From Spisula solida (Eukaryota; Mollusca; Bivalvia; Venerida; Mactridae): a stretch of 64,000 nucleotides of DNA. Positions 23,662 through 36,200 of the stretch are shown piece after piece. The stretch spans positions 7,413,201 to 7,477,200 of the forward strand of contig OX365962.1 in assembly GCA_947247005.1 (NCBI GenBank), written 5' to 3'. Position 1 is the first letter of the stretch. The number at the start of each line of letters is the position of its first letter. The translations under genes were made by a program, and so were the position numbers. Under the pieces are notes generated by a model. It had not been told where the DNA came from and did no database searches. It saw nothing but the letters and a program-made list of their open reading frames with translations.

Positions 23662-24119
23662 AGTACATTTGTGTTTGAAACATATCGCTTTCTTGAAAAT
23701 ATGTTCATCAGAAGCGTCTTATGGTGTAGATTTCAAAAATGCATTACGACCTTCTCATTCTAAGCCAAGGATATCGCTATATTCAATTTTCTGAAAAAAG
23801 GATTTGTATGGAAAATAACACATGTGAATGAGAATACAAAGCATTTGTGTACCCGTTGTGCAGCATCAAGACAGATTAATACATGAAAAGCAAAAACCTT
23901 AGACCTGTGTATTTTGATACCTATATATTTCGATTCAAAAGATATTTGTTTTAAAAAATGGGAACTGTAGACCTGTTTTACACTGTACTTCTTTGTGTAC
24001 TGTAGTAGGTTGGCTGTTTTAGGAGAAATGTGAAGAATCAAACTGATTTAATGCAGACATTGTTTTTGTTAGTTACTATTTAATTATCCATAACTGTACA
24101 TGCTAAGAAGTGCATATAT

Positions 24120-24500
24120 TAGGTCCACTATTCGGAGAATATGGGAGCTATTGCAGTCACCCGAGCGTCTGCGTCCATGTCGGCATAATACCACCTCAAA
24201 TATTTTCGAAGTCCATTGACATATTGGTTTGAAACCTAGCACATTTGTTCACCATCATGAACCCATCCTTCACCCAAGAGGAGGTAACTCTATCAAGCAT
24301 TTCGACCAAATGAAGCCCCCTTTCGACTTAGAAAAAAGTGTTAAAGTTTACATACTACCTCAAATACTTTCAAAGTCCATCGACATATTGGTTTGAAACT
24401 TAGCACACTTGTTTACCATCATGATCATAACCGTTACCTAAGAGGAGATAGCCCTATCAAGCATTTTGACCAAATTATGCCCCTTTTTTACTTAGAAATA
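24120..24500 (+). repeat. Repeat with ~175-bp tandem units
   Basis: Two related units around CCTCAAATATTTTCGAAGTC (24190) and CCTCAAATACTTTCAAAGTC (24359), each followed by ATTGGTTTGAAAC. Non-coding. Confidence 0.65.
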
Positions 24501-25118
24501 GAAATATATTTTACCCTATCAAAGGATGTGACTGAGAACAGTTGAGCTTATCATGTTATCATAGTTTACCATGGGAATGAAAATGCGCTAGATACATAGT
24601 TTTGTATGATGTATCTATATGTTTTCCCTTTCTTAACATACATGCACATTACGTGACTGAATTTAACTTGACAGATAAAAAATCTTTATTATGTTTGTGA
24701 AAAATACTGTATCATACAAGGGTACCTGATATCATTTAAAAGATATAATATTTATGTGCCTTTCAAAATAATATTCCTTTGGATTAATTCCATGTTTCAA
24801 TAATTTGAATGTGTTGAAGTTAAGTTGATTTTGAATACATATTCTTGTTTTTAAATAATGTAATAGTTTTCTGTGAATTTGTATTTGGCTTCTCACAGTT
24901 TAGAAATATCCATGTCTTAATATGCTCATCCTTTGATCAAGCAAAACATCAATATTTCCACGCTGCTACTAGACAAATTCACAGATAGCTACTATAACAT
25001 AATACTCCGTATGTACTCTGTATGTACAAGTATAGTATCATTTTAAGGCTGCCTGCAGTCTGAAGATTTATATAAATGTTTCAAATAGATCGGATCATAC
25101 AAAATGTATTCTTGTAAT

Positions 25119-25323
25119 CAGGGCTTTCACTAGGCTCCAAAAGTGAAGAGATAAAATGACTCCTGACTCTCAATGTTCAAGAGTCATCCAAATATTGCAA
25201 GAACATTTGTATTATAATTATAGGAAATTTGACTCTTCACCTTAAATTTTCAAGAGACAAAATAGGCACTTTTGTCAAATTCAAGAGCCAAAATGCAGTT
25301 TTAAGAGTCAAATGAAAGCCCTG
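25119..25323. mobile_element. MITE, CAGGGCTTTCA ends
   Basis: Ends CAGGGCTTTCAC and AAATGAAAGCCCTG, with a foldback interior rich in CAAGAGTCA-like blocks. Flanks TTGTAAT and TTGTATA may be a decayed hAT-type duplication. Confidence 0.7.
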
Positions 25324-26339
25324 TTGTATATTGAAAGTCAAGGTTCTCTGATGTTTTAGTGACAAGGTGTGAATTTGTGATCAGTATGTCTGTCTGCTCA
25401 TTATTACATTGAACACCAGCACTCTGGTAAAATAAATCATACATAACATAACAAGAAATGTATAACAATAATTTATTTGGCTTCATTTCTTGTTCAAGCT
25501 ATAGTAATAGTCACTATTTCCTAAAAATGAGTGTATCAGAAATGTAAAGGACATTTTTGCTTTCATGAATGGCACTTTCAAAAATAAAATTTTAAAATTT
25601 TTATTTCGCTCCTTCGCTCGCTCTCAATAATGGCTTTTTCAAAAATAAATATTTAAATTTATATTTCGCTCGCTCGCCCCTATTTTTTTCCAAAAAAATC
25701 CGTAGAACCAAAAATTAATAGCATGAAATTCTCCAAAAAGAAACCACTTAAAGATTGTCTTGCAGAATCATTTGAGCATCATTATATGAAATGAAGACTC
25801 TGATTTACAAAGGTATACTAAGTATCTGAATGCAAACGTCCCAATTATACGCCCACCATGTGAGTCCTCGAAAACTTATTTTCTCATTTTTGTAGCATAC
25901 AAGTAAGGGTTAATAAACCATGATGTAGTGAACTTGGACTAAAAAGTGGTTTCTAATTTTTGACGTTTATGTCATTATACAGGTATTTCAGTAGAAAAAG
26001 CATATTAAAGTTTCACTACTTTTTCACAAATCAATTTTTGTGAAAAATCGATATTTTCAAAACTTCTTAAAGTGATATAAAATTAATACAAAACATTCAT
26101 GCACATAATTATGTACAATGTATTATTCTCATGGGTGCTTATTATTGTTGCATACTAGCTACAACCACACACCATCCACATTACAATAGATTTATAAAAA
26201 GGTAAATCAAATATGTTCAAAACTAGACGTCACGTGCCATTTTTTAAGACACGATGCTTTTGCATGTTACTTCAATTAACACTTTTGCTAAATTGTGTCC
26301 AACTAATTATGTGACTTCTTAAGTACTTGAGATAATTTT

Positions 26340-27050
26340 TGGGAAGCGTTTAGCCTCTATTTACTACCATTGTCCATTTCTTACTGCAACCTGAACCACC
26401 TTTAGGCTGCTATGTGAATCCGCATTCAAGTAGTTACAGAAACTGTCAACATTCCCAATACTGCTACATATGTTTCTCCAAATTTTTAAATTCTAAGATC
26501 AACAATTATTGTGAAATTGTTCGTTAAATAGATATTTTTGCAAATAATCACTCCGCCGGGCCGATATCGGACTTGTTTCGTAATATGAAAATGACGTGTT
26601 CATCAAATGTCCCGGCTGTATAGCTATTTTTAGAAACTTCGGACCTGGGTCACGTGATGGTTTTATCAATGAATCGTATATCGTCTTCAAAGTATTGTTA
26701 TGTAATCATATGGTCTGGCTATATACTAGCCGCTTTATATAGACGCCTCACGCTGTGAGGGAAGTGATTTCAAGACGGTACTGTAGAATCAGACAAATAG
26801 GCACGTAGTATTATTTTACAGTGACTTTTGATATACGCATTCAATACACGTATTGCATGTAAATTAATATGCCCCTTCTTACAATTATTTGTATACCCAA
26901 CATTCATATATAGTCACATATGCATATTTTGACATTTATGACAAGATCTACAGTAAGAAAACGAACATTAAACGTGTAAAGTAGGTTTAAGCTTTAGTAG
27001 CAGCAACCAGATCGCCTCCCACCAGCACTCTCACAGCTTTGGTTATATAA
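26340..27050 (-). repeat. ~720-bp dispersed repeat, copy 2 (inverse of 6960-7690)
   Basis: Shares GGCTGCTATGTGAATCCGCA, TATATAGTCACATATGC and GCAGCAACCAGATCGCC with copy 1 in reverse. Ends about 800 bp before the B-box gene. Confidence 0.65.
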
Positions 27051-27843
27051 AAGATGTTATAACTTTACATTGAAACGAAATCGAAAGTAGACACCGTTTT
27101 CTGAAAATAATGCATATACAATTGGGTCAACTTGTAGACGTGTGTTGACCTAGCACACTAATGTAATATTGGAATATTGAAAACTGAACTATGTAATGGA
27201 TGGTTAGTGTTATCATTTAATTTGGACTTTATATTGCTGATTAACTTACTTAAGTACTATTATTAGATTTTAGTATTTCGATCTGAGTAAGCACACGATA
27301 GCATGTAATAAATTGTATATGAAACAAAATTGAGTTGATTTAGAAATGATTCAATTGGAATATGTGTTATAGTTCTCATGAACAAAGAAAAGTTAATGAC
27401 TCGAACTATTGACATAAACTGAAGTGTTAACAATGTAGATATACAGTTATTTACCGGAATTGAATGTATGTACTAGTATTGATTCATATGATTACATGTC
27501 TAACTATTAAGTATGTCAAGGTGTATCTACAATTAAATAAACAGAGTTATATATAGCCGGGCACACTTGACGTGTCGCTTATGAATCTCCGTGTTTTCGT
27601 TATTGTATCTTAAGAATATTTTGATTAATAAAAATAACAACTCTGATTGGACAACGGATAAGCTGGGATATTCAAGGATTCCATGTTAAATATGCTAAGC
27701 TATACTAGTAATTGACATAAATGTGTAAATAGAAACAAAAGTTCTATCTACCTCGATCCGATTTTGACTTCCTACGTAGCAAAATATTCGAACCGGAACC
27801 AGCCTATATGAACATGAAGGAATAGTCGAAATATTTTTCAATA

Positions 27844-29541
27844 ATGGCGGAAAGTAAACAGGAAGTAGGCGGACATATCGAACGAAAGTGCAAACCATGT
27901 TTAAACAAGAATATTCATCGTATAGCGGACATATACTGCTCAACATGTAATGAATTCCAATGTAATGATTGCTCAAACGTACATATAAATTTCACTTACT
28001 TGAAAAATCACAAAATGCTGAGTGTTAGTGAAGCTGTATCCAAACATATTACTGATGATTCTGAGTTTGTCGATTTAAACGGACTTGACATTTGTGAAAA
28101 ACATAAGAAGCCTTTCGAGTTCTTTTGCGATGATGACAAAGCATTTGCCTGCAGTTCTTGTGCTATCTTAGATCACAGAAAGTGTGATAAAGTAGTTGAT
28201 ATAGGAGCAGTTGCAAAAAGTGAGGAGTTCATCGCATTGCAAGAAAAGTTAGAAACGGCAATAACAACGACTAATCAAGTGGTACAAAATATACAAGAAG
28301 CCGAGACCAAAATGAATAGTCACATTCAAAGTATCCCTGAACGGCTTAATGAAATGAAGCGAAATATGAATGAAACATTTGATAAGTTCGCCGATAAAGT
28401 GACTAAAGATGCAGAAGCATATAGAGATGTTACTACTGCAGACTGGGAACAGAAAAAGAACGAATGTGAAACTAAGATGACGACGATGAAAAGATCATTG
28501 GAAATGATGAATAAAATAGGATCAAAGGGAACACCATCGCAGCAGTTCATAACAGCGTGCTGTTTAACAGAAACAACACAAAATGATGTGAAATTGGCGG
28601 AATCGTTATGCACAGACTTGTCGAAATTGACCATTTCGTGTAACTTTGACAAACAATTTAAAACGTTGAGTTCGAATCTATCTGCTGCAATGACACCAGA
28701 TGAGTTTGAGATGAAATGCAGCGTACCTAAGAGAATTTCGTTGGAACTAATTGCTTCCATAGATGTAACAGGAACGGGTCACAATGCGATGAAGCCATTC
28801 TTCACTGGTTTTGACTTTCTACCTGATGGTAGGCTGGTGGTAGTGGATAGCAACAATAAAACTTGTTTGCTTTATGGGGGAAATTTGAGGTTGATTAATA
28901 CGTACAAATTACAATGTCTATCTCCCCAATCTGTAGTTGTTGTGTCTGATGAGGAGGTTGCTATAACCACTGATGATGACAAGAAACTAATATTTCTTCA
29001 TATTAGTAAATCAAATGAAATAACATTGAATAGAACCTGCGTTGTCAAAACACCATATGCGTGTATAAGCTTAAAGGATGATGAGAACTTTGTTGCTTAT
29101 AATACCGATAAGTACAGCAATGTACCACCATGTATTGTATCAATGTCTGGTGAAGAGAAACAATTTGATATCGAGTTTCCATGGAGGAACTACATGTATC
29201 ATAATACGCCTAGTTCTAGTACGTACATACGTGGTCAGGATAAACTGGTGGTAACTTATGGAAAGGCTGTATATATATGTGACACCACCACTGGTGAAAA
29301 GTTAACAATCACGAGTGAACTGATAAAGGAACCACATGGTTTGGCGGTTTGTCCACGTGGCCATGTGTTTGTTGCCTGTACAAGTTCAGTTGTAGAGATT
29401 ACTCCCGCAGGTATTGTATTATCAACATATCCGGTAGATACGAGGTGGCCTGAGATTGTGGCCGTATCGAAGGACAGGAGACTTGCTGTTTCCAATTATG
29501 GTATAGGATCCAATGAGTTAAAACTGTACAGGATACCGTAA
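27844..29541 (+). CDS. RING-less B-box (TRIM-like) protein, single exon
   Basis: 565 residues from ATAATGGCGG to TAA. An N-terminal B-box-type zinc module has C16, C19, C32, C35, C40, C43 and H56. A B-box 2 follows with C84, H87, C95, C103, C106, H111 and C114. Residues ~125-215 are a charged heptad-like coiled coil (EKLETAITTTNQ, ETKMNSHIQS). Residues ~300-565 look like a beta-propeller/NHL-type region (DFLPDGRLVVVDSN, LAVCPRGHVFVACT). There is no RING finger before the first B-box, so no self-contained E3 activity is evident. Such proteins are greatly expanded in bivalves and linked to scaffold or immune roles, but the specific function is unknown. The lack of introns suggests an expanded or retro-derived copy. 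The minus-strand frames inside are shadows. Confidence 0.9.
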   Translation: MAESKQEVGGHIERKCKPCLNKNIHRIADIYCSTCNEFQCNDCSNVHINFTYLKNHKMLSVSEAVSKHITDDSEFVDLNGLDICEKHKKPFEFFCDDDKAFACSSCAILDHRKCDKVVDIGAVAKSEEFIALQEKLETAITTTNQVVQNIQEAETKMNSHIQSIPERLNEMKRNMNETFDKFADKVTKDAEAYRDVTTADWEQKKNECETKMTTMKRSLEMMNKIGSKGTPSQQFITACCLTETTQNDVKLAESLCTDLSKLTISCNFDKQFKTLSSNLSAAMTPDEFEMKCSVPKRISLELIASIDVTGTGHNAMKPFFTGFDFLPDGRLVVVDSNNKTCLLYGGNLRLINTYKLQCLSPQSVVVVSDEEVAITTDDDKKLIFLHISKSNEITLNRTCVVKTPYACISLKDDENFVAYNTDKYSNVPPCIVSMSGEEKQFDIEFPWRNYMYHNTPSSSTYIRGQDKLVVTYGKAVYICDTTTGEKLTITSELIKEPHGLAVCPRGHVFVACTSSVVEITPAGIVLSTYPVDTRWPEIVAVSKDRRLAVSNYGIGSNELKLYRIP

Positions 29542-29580
29542 AGCAGAGTTGATGTGTTAGTGTTTACGGACTGAAACATA

Positions 29581-29798
29581 TACAGGGTGTTAAAAAAGTT
29601 CGTACTCAATGTTTAAGTATCAATTTGGTTTTTAGCTGATGTCAGAAGAATGTAAATGTTTCAGGTAGAATCCAGAGGGTTCTATTATTGTTCTACGCTG
29701 CCTGGCATTAAATGAAGCCATTAGAGTAGGAAATTGAAATTGTACACTGTATACACAGATAAATTTGGTAGGAAGAACAAACGTTTTAACACCCTGTA
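29581..29798. mobile_element. MITE, TACAGGGTGTTAAAA ends
   Basis: Ends TACAGGGTGTTAAAA and TTTTAACACCCTGTA bound 218 bp with TA borders, just 40 bp after the B-box gene stop. It is probably in that gene's 3' untranslated region. Confidence 0.8.
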
Positions 29799-29799
29799 G

Positions 29800-31170
29800 T
29801 TGAGAAAACTGTGACAGACTACCGGGTAGTCTCCATATGAGTAGACTACAATAAAGTAGACATATGGGACTTAAAATATTGCAAATAATTGTAGTGTCTA
29901 CATGTCATTATTAACATTATATATACAAAAAAATGTATGTTCTAGTTAGAGCAAATATATTTTTACCTCCTAGAATAGCGCGCGCATCTATTTTTTTGTT
30001 TTTGTACTTTTTGTACTTTTTGTCATGAATGAATAGTTTTGACACTGAGGTTTTGTTTTATATGGCTGTGACGAGCCATGTCAAAGGATACGTCACCCTG
30101 AAGATTAGATAGAATTTAAATGATTATTATAGTCCAGAGAATTTGACACGACTCTCGACAATTAAACCGCTAATATATTGTCTATATTTATAATTTGTAT
30201 GTTTTCATAAGCAGTGAGTATCACGAAGACGCCCGGAGTGTAATACCAAAAGAAATCTAAAGGAACAATATTGCACGATTTGCCGCGGAAATTTATATAT
30301 TTAACGAAAAAACCTTGCAATATATAAAGGTCAGGATCGTGTTAAATTATCCGTGCTTTATATCGATTCATTCACGCTTCGAATGTATTTACCATTCGCA
30401 TTCGTTGAGTGTATGTCTAAATAACAGCAAACGTTCAACATTTTTTATTTAGCACGTAGTAAATTTTCAACTCGGGTAGCTAAACGGGGGTTTAACTGTA
30501 TAAACTCTATGGTTAAAGTACATAAACATGCATAACCTAGAAATACACGTATAGTACATTTGTTTGCTTGATTTTTGTTTATCGTTGGTTCGTCCGTTTA
30601 TTTGTTTGATTTTTCTTTATTGTTTCTTGCTTATTTGCATTCGAGTGACAGTTATAAGGGTGTGGCCATTCGGTTTATTCCTTCCTAATGAGAGACATAA
30701 GTGACATATAAAGTATCTCCCTTGTAAGATAAAGCCCGAGGTAGACCAATTAGCATACAGGTCCTAACTAGTTGAGATCCTCGGACTTTATCCTTGTTTT
30801 TAACTGAAATATCATTGATTTTAGATATGAAATTTCTCACTTCTGTATAACCTAGTATGTTAGGGCCATAAAAATTTATATACCATGGTGTGTAAACAAC
30901 ATGTAGCCAAATTATTATTTGATCTGATAATTAATGTTGCAAATATTTTAGCCTAACTACTACCATTTGCAAAAAACAAAACAGGAATAAAAACAGAGTA
31001 ATCCGCATGATAGGACCGGTGGAGTTTTAGAGAGTAGTAAGGGGGGATAATTTACTATTTTCCCCCATTGATTAAAGTTATTATGTCACCAGACTTGAAG
31101 GAGAGACAGAAACTATCACAAAACATATAAAAGTAAAATCTTTAGCTCAGTATGATTGAAAAATATATTC
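29800..31170. other. No gene seen
   Basis: AT-rich. Only a weak short inverted repeat at about 30726-30797 (AGATAAAGCCCGAGG / CCTCGGACTTTATCC) stands out. Confidence 0.5.
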
Positions 31171-31175
31171 ACACT

Positions 31176-31509
31176 CAGGGGCGTAGCTAGAGGTATTTGA
31201 ATGTGTACGCAAGAATGTTAGGAGGATCTGGGGGCATGCTCTACCTGAAAAAGTTTGTTCGCTAGAACGTCTCTGGTGCGTTCTAGGGTGTTTTTTGCAT
31301 TATCTTTAGCATTATTTTTACTGATAAAACCAGGTTTTTGGTGTAAAGAGCTTTTTAAAATTCTAAGAAATGCTGAAAATAATAAAGGATTACCCCCCTT
31401 AGGGCTTAGGCATCAGTTTTTATTTCATTTCTCGATCATTTAATTTTTCATTTTTTGAGAAGCCAGTGTACGCAGCTGCGTATTCTGCGTACAGGTAGCT
31501 ACGCGCCTG
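31176..31509. mobile_element. MITE, CAGGGGCGTAGCTA ends
   Basis: Ends CAGGGGCGTAGCTA and TAGCTACGCGCCTG (one mismatch), flanked on both sides by ACACT: a clear 5-bp direct repeat. The 62-codon frame within is not a gene. Confidence 0.8.
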
Positions 31510-31614
31510 ACACTACCCTACAAATATCGCAATTCTTGTTTCAGAAAAAATAAACTTTGAAAATAAAGTGTCTAGTTGAAACCTTTTCTCGGTGTTTGTG
31601 TTGTTGTTTTATAA

Positions 31615-31830
31615 TACTGTAAAATCATTAATTGTCAATGGGACAAAATTTCGTGGTTTTGGTGAAACATACTATTTCGTGGGGACTCAATTTCATGGAT
31701 TTCAGATCTCATAAAAACCGGTAATTTGACATTTTATTGGTATAATTATTCATTGGGATTTAATTTCGTGGTTGAGGTTATCCACGAAATCCAAGAAATT
31801 AAATCCCCCCACGAATATTAATGATTCTAT
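31615..31830. mobile_element. MITE, TACTGTAAAATCATTAAT family, copy 2
   Basis: Left end TACTGTAAAATCATTAAT, an interior of AATTTCGTGG blocks in both orientations, right end ATTAATGATTCTAT (diverged). Confidence 0.75.
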
Positions 31831-32131
31831 TGGTTCGTGTGTAGCTTACATGTAACAACCAAACAGATCAAATACAGAAATCTTAACACAAAATAGCTCA
31901 TTTCAATACACACACATTGTAACTGTATTTGATTGCTTTGGCAAGTTTTCACGGTGTTACTGATCAACCAAGACCATGCTATTTGGAAAGATTCTGACAA
32001 CTTGTTTTGGTATGGATGAAATGTTCATAGCCAAAACCGTGTTGGGGTGTCAACAAAGTCATATCATTACAACACCGACAAGAAAGGAAGATCTCACTAC
32101 ATTACATTTATTCAAACACCAATGGAAATCA

Positions 32132-32386
32132 GGCCCCGATCTCCCGAAGCATCTCAATCTGAGTTGAGATAAATCTCAAATACGGTCACGTGTCTTTGAG
32201 ATAATTTCCATGGGAGACAAGACTCTGAAAGTTGGCGCCTCAAAACAGATACATTGTTCTGAGTTTATTACAGTAAATAGTTTGAGCATAAAACTTAAGA
32301 ATGATCTCATATTTATACTCTTGACTTTAGCAAACTCTCAATTTGAGTTGAGATTTCTACTTGAGATGCTTCGGGAGATTGGGGCC
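32132..32386. mobile_element. MITE, GGCCCCGATCTCCCGAAGCA ends
   Basis: The first ~25 bases (GGCCCCGATCTCCCGAAGCA..TCTCA) recur inverted at the end (GAGATGCTTCGGGAG..GGGGCC). 255 bp, non-coding. Confidence 0.8.
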
Positions 32387-33100
32387 AGTTTATCTATCAT
32401 ATATATCAATGACTATTCTCATAGCTTAACAACAACATTGACATTTGGCAACAGAAACTAATCAACATAAAACAAGATGTCCGCAAAAATACGTTTTATA
32501 CACTGTGCCGGAATGCTTGACACGCTCCCTCAACATGTTAGGAATTTTCCACTGTAATGATTTACGAAAAGAGCAATACACCTTTTATTTACAAAATCAG
32601 CACTTGAGGTGTAGTTCATATAGTTAAGCTGTTACAGGGAGTCTGGGATACTTCTGACAATATTCGTGCAGTTGTTTAAGGTGCTCAAATACACAGAAAA
32701 ACATTATAACAGATTTCGCAAACGTGACATGTGATTGATTGCAGCCTCATTTAAAAAACTTATATTAAGTCAGACAGGGAAGGCAGCACTCACCATTTAT
32801 TTGATATATGACATGTATATTTGCGACTAGGTGTAGTAATTACAGGCATATGGACAAATGATAACATTCATAACTAAGAAATAACATTCTTGGAATCAGT
32901 TAACAAACAGCAAAATTTATATTCAAACTACACTGAGCAGGCAATGTAATACTAGATGCGGACTTTCACTCTCGTCCATTATTTCAATGTTATTCAGCAC
33001 AATTTATTTTCAAACACTCAAACTACGCTGAGCAGGCAATGTAATGCTTGATGCGGATTTTCAGTCTCGTCCATTAGTTTAATGTTTGACTTTAAACCGG

Positions 33101-33211
33101 TTATAACGCAAAATTCCCACCAGCATCGATCTTATTGCGTCTATCCCAACGTTTCTTTCTACTCATGCGGTCACTCTTCCACGATGATCCCATCAAGCGC
33201 AATGCCTTCTC
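33101..33211 (-). CDS. Channel gene, last exon (basic C-tail)
   Basis: Acceptor ATATTTCAG, stop TAA at 33101. It encodes EKALRLMGSSWKSDRMSRKK and on to GGNFAL: 36 mostly basic residues after the last membrane segment. Confidence 0.75.
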   Translation of the reverse strand, partial: EKALRLMGSSWKSDRMSRKKRWDRRNKIDAGGNFAL

Positions 33212-36200
33212 CTGAAATATGATAAAATCTTTATACTATATTTCCAAATTGACCCGAACAATATTTAAAAGAAATCGGGATTTCAGGTGTTCTAGATAAT
33301 GGCACCTTTTCCTGAAATACAAATGTATAATAAAACATTTGTAACTATGTTTCAAACTTGACCCAAAACATTGTAATACTGAAATGATATTAATTGAAAT
33401 TTCAAAATGTTCTAATGGTGCCTTTCGTGTAATAGTTTAATGGACCTGAAATATATTTTTGATGAAAATTTTGTTCAGAAACTGGCTGACGAATCATCGA
33501 CTATTGTCGACCTCCTTTACTCGCATAATAAGAATATTACGATTTAACATTTTGGCAACACAAATACATTTCAAAGAATATAAATTCTTAAATAAATTAC
33601 GAGATGTTTTTATTTGTTGAACAAATATAATAGCCATTTGTAAGTTGATATAGCCAGATTTCCTGGATTTAAATATCAACCAGTACTTCCTCTTCCCTAA
33701 GCCATTGGCGACTTCGTCATGTGAGGAGAACAAGACCGTAAACAATGACAAAGAGGAACAAACTTCGTCATATGAGGAGAACAAGACCGTAGACAATGAC
33801 ACAGAGGAACAAACTTCGTCATATGAGGTGAACAAGACCGTAGACAATGACAAAGAGGAACAAACTTTGTCATATGAGGAGAACAAGACCGTAGACAATG
33901 ACAAAGAGGAATATAAACGGCCAAAAACGGAAATCTTCGACACATCGCTGGCTTAAAAAATATGGCCGTAAGTACAGAAATGCCATTTGGAAAAAAACAA
34001 CATACTAACCTGATATAGCTTTTCACGATCCTTGACTTTAAATGCCAGATAAATTCTCTGAAATGATATAAGCCTATCAAATGAGCATATCTGGATATAT
34101 GAGACACTTAATCATCACTTAGAGTTCATTAAAAAAGATAATAAGAAAGTCGGTCACGGACGTCAGCACTGAACTTAACTATCCAAGCACAAAAAAACAT
34201 AAAAAAAAATCGCATACAATAATTACACGCCACAATGCCTAACACATAGCTGAACGGGATAATAAAATGCCCAAATCGCAGCTGTTCAAAAGCTGAATAA
34301 CCTAGTTCAGCAATCAAAACATTCCTGCGCCTATCTAATTCAATTTGTTTACCCAAACACGGACACAGAGTCTTGTTTATATTGTATAAAGCATACATGT
34401 TCACATGGAGTGAACTCATTAACTCAGATAATCTCCTGTACATATACAGAAGGAGAAAACAATCTGAGATTACCAGTAACCTATATAAACTAGTTAGGCC
34501 TTAAATTGCTATTTCCAGAAAGCAATAGCTTGGTAACCTATTTGAAGAGCCACGGATTTTAAGCACTTTAGTTGAGAAGAGCCACGGATTTTAAGCACTG
34601 ACGTTGAGTCCCAATGGGGGAAAACACCATAAAATGGAAGAAAATTAAATACAACCCCCAGTTGGTTTGTTTACAAAATTATGAATTGTAAACAAAAAAT
34701 GCACAATGTATAAACTAAGGGAAGCAACTCTTGCAAACTTAGTATTTTGTCATCCATACATTTTACTAAAATGTGGTATTTGGCATACTATTTCGACAGA
34801 TACATTTAACATTCTGTCGTCAATTATTGGTCATTTGTGAAAAATATACTAATTCTTTACAACTACTGTAGTCTACTAACTGGATGATCGACAAAAGGTC
34901 TTGGGAGAGATAATGTGGCTTTAAGAAAGGAGACAGACCCCTATTGATTTACCTTTATTAGGACGATAAGCCAAAACAGAATTTCGAAGAATATAAACAC
35001 TCCAATCGCAGTATAGAAAGCTATTGCGTCCAAGTCTTCTTGTTGGTCGGGGTCGTGCTTGTACCGGGATAAAATGGCGTGCCATATACAAACTATCCAG
35101 TTGAATACCATACAACCAATAATGAATTTATCCTGAAAAAGAAAAGAGCAATTTGAAGTATGTACTTCTAATGCAACCTTTATCTACATTATAAACTTTC
35201 AAAACACTGTTATATCCTTGGTACTATGAAAATGATATCATAGCCATGATGATCATACTCAACAATGTCTTTCTGAATCGGCTATGGGTCAAAAGCATTA
35301 TTTCAACCAAGAACAGTGCCAAAGAGTAACTTCGAAAATACTAGTTTGATAACTTTCAGATTCGTTTCCGGATACTGACCATTAAAATATTTGAAATATT
35401 TTTTTAAGCGTACTACAAGAAACATTTTATAACAGTAATAACACAAATAAATCACAATATTGTCTTAATTATGTCACAATTAAATCAAAATCGAATCACA
35501 ATTGTATCACAAATTTTAAAAAATAAACATAAACAATTATGTAAAATATTGCTATATCCACTACTAAAAGTTGATAATAAATGAATAAAAAAAATATGCC
35601 AGATTTATATAGTGCCTTTTTCATGCGAACCCACGTTCAAAGGCACTTTACATTATAGTTTTGCAGGTCCATCCTGTATCAGTGTAGATATAGCATGATC
35701 TGACCAGAGGGACAGATTAAGAGAAAGCTGAAAGGAGAGAGAGACATTAGATACAGGCATGTCCGGCGCTGCAGAAGTGCCCCTAGCTCTTATTTCGAAT
35801 AGACAGCCTTGTTCTTTAATGTGCCCGGTGTATAGCAGAGATACACAGCTTCTGGCACTTCTAGATACTTTGCATTACTCACGGTCAGATACAAATAAAT
35901 ATAAATATTTCAGAAATGTCAAGTTCCGATACCGGGGATTGAACTCAAGACCTCTGGATTGACAGTCCAGTACGTTACCACTGAGCTAAATCCGCTTAAT
36001 GGTGTAACTTACCAGATGTGTTAGGTAGGGAATTTTCGGCAAACTTTGATTGGAGACCATCTTGAAGGTCACACCAGTTAGCGTAATAATGAATGAGAGT
36101 TGTAATCGGTTTTGTACAAGTGCAGGATCTACAGCAAAGGTCGACAATGACAACGTGGATATCATGGTCTGAAATAAAACAACATGTATGTTTACACAAA

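Noticed and set aside
24120..24500. CRISPR-like or satellite array
   Set aside because: Only two degenerate long units; the genome is clearly eukaryotic and the repeat is of the common dispersed type.
33705..33956. Acidic repeat protein on the plus strand
   Set aside because: Starts at TTG and is entirely a 51-bp minisatellite plus a short tail inside an intron of the opposite strand's gene.
35935..35997. tRNA-Asp-like sequence (GTC anticodon) on the minus strand
   Set aside because: The A and B boxes and anticodon arm look right, but the acceptor stem does not pair and the element continues into a SINE body.
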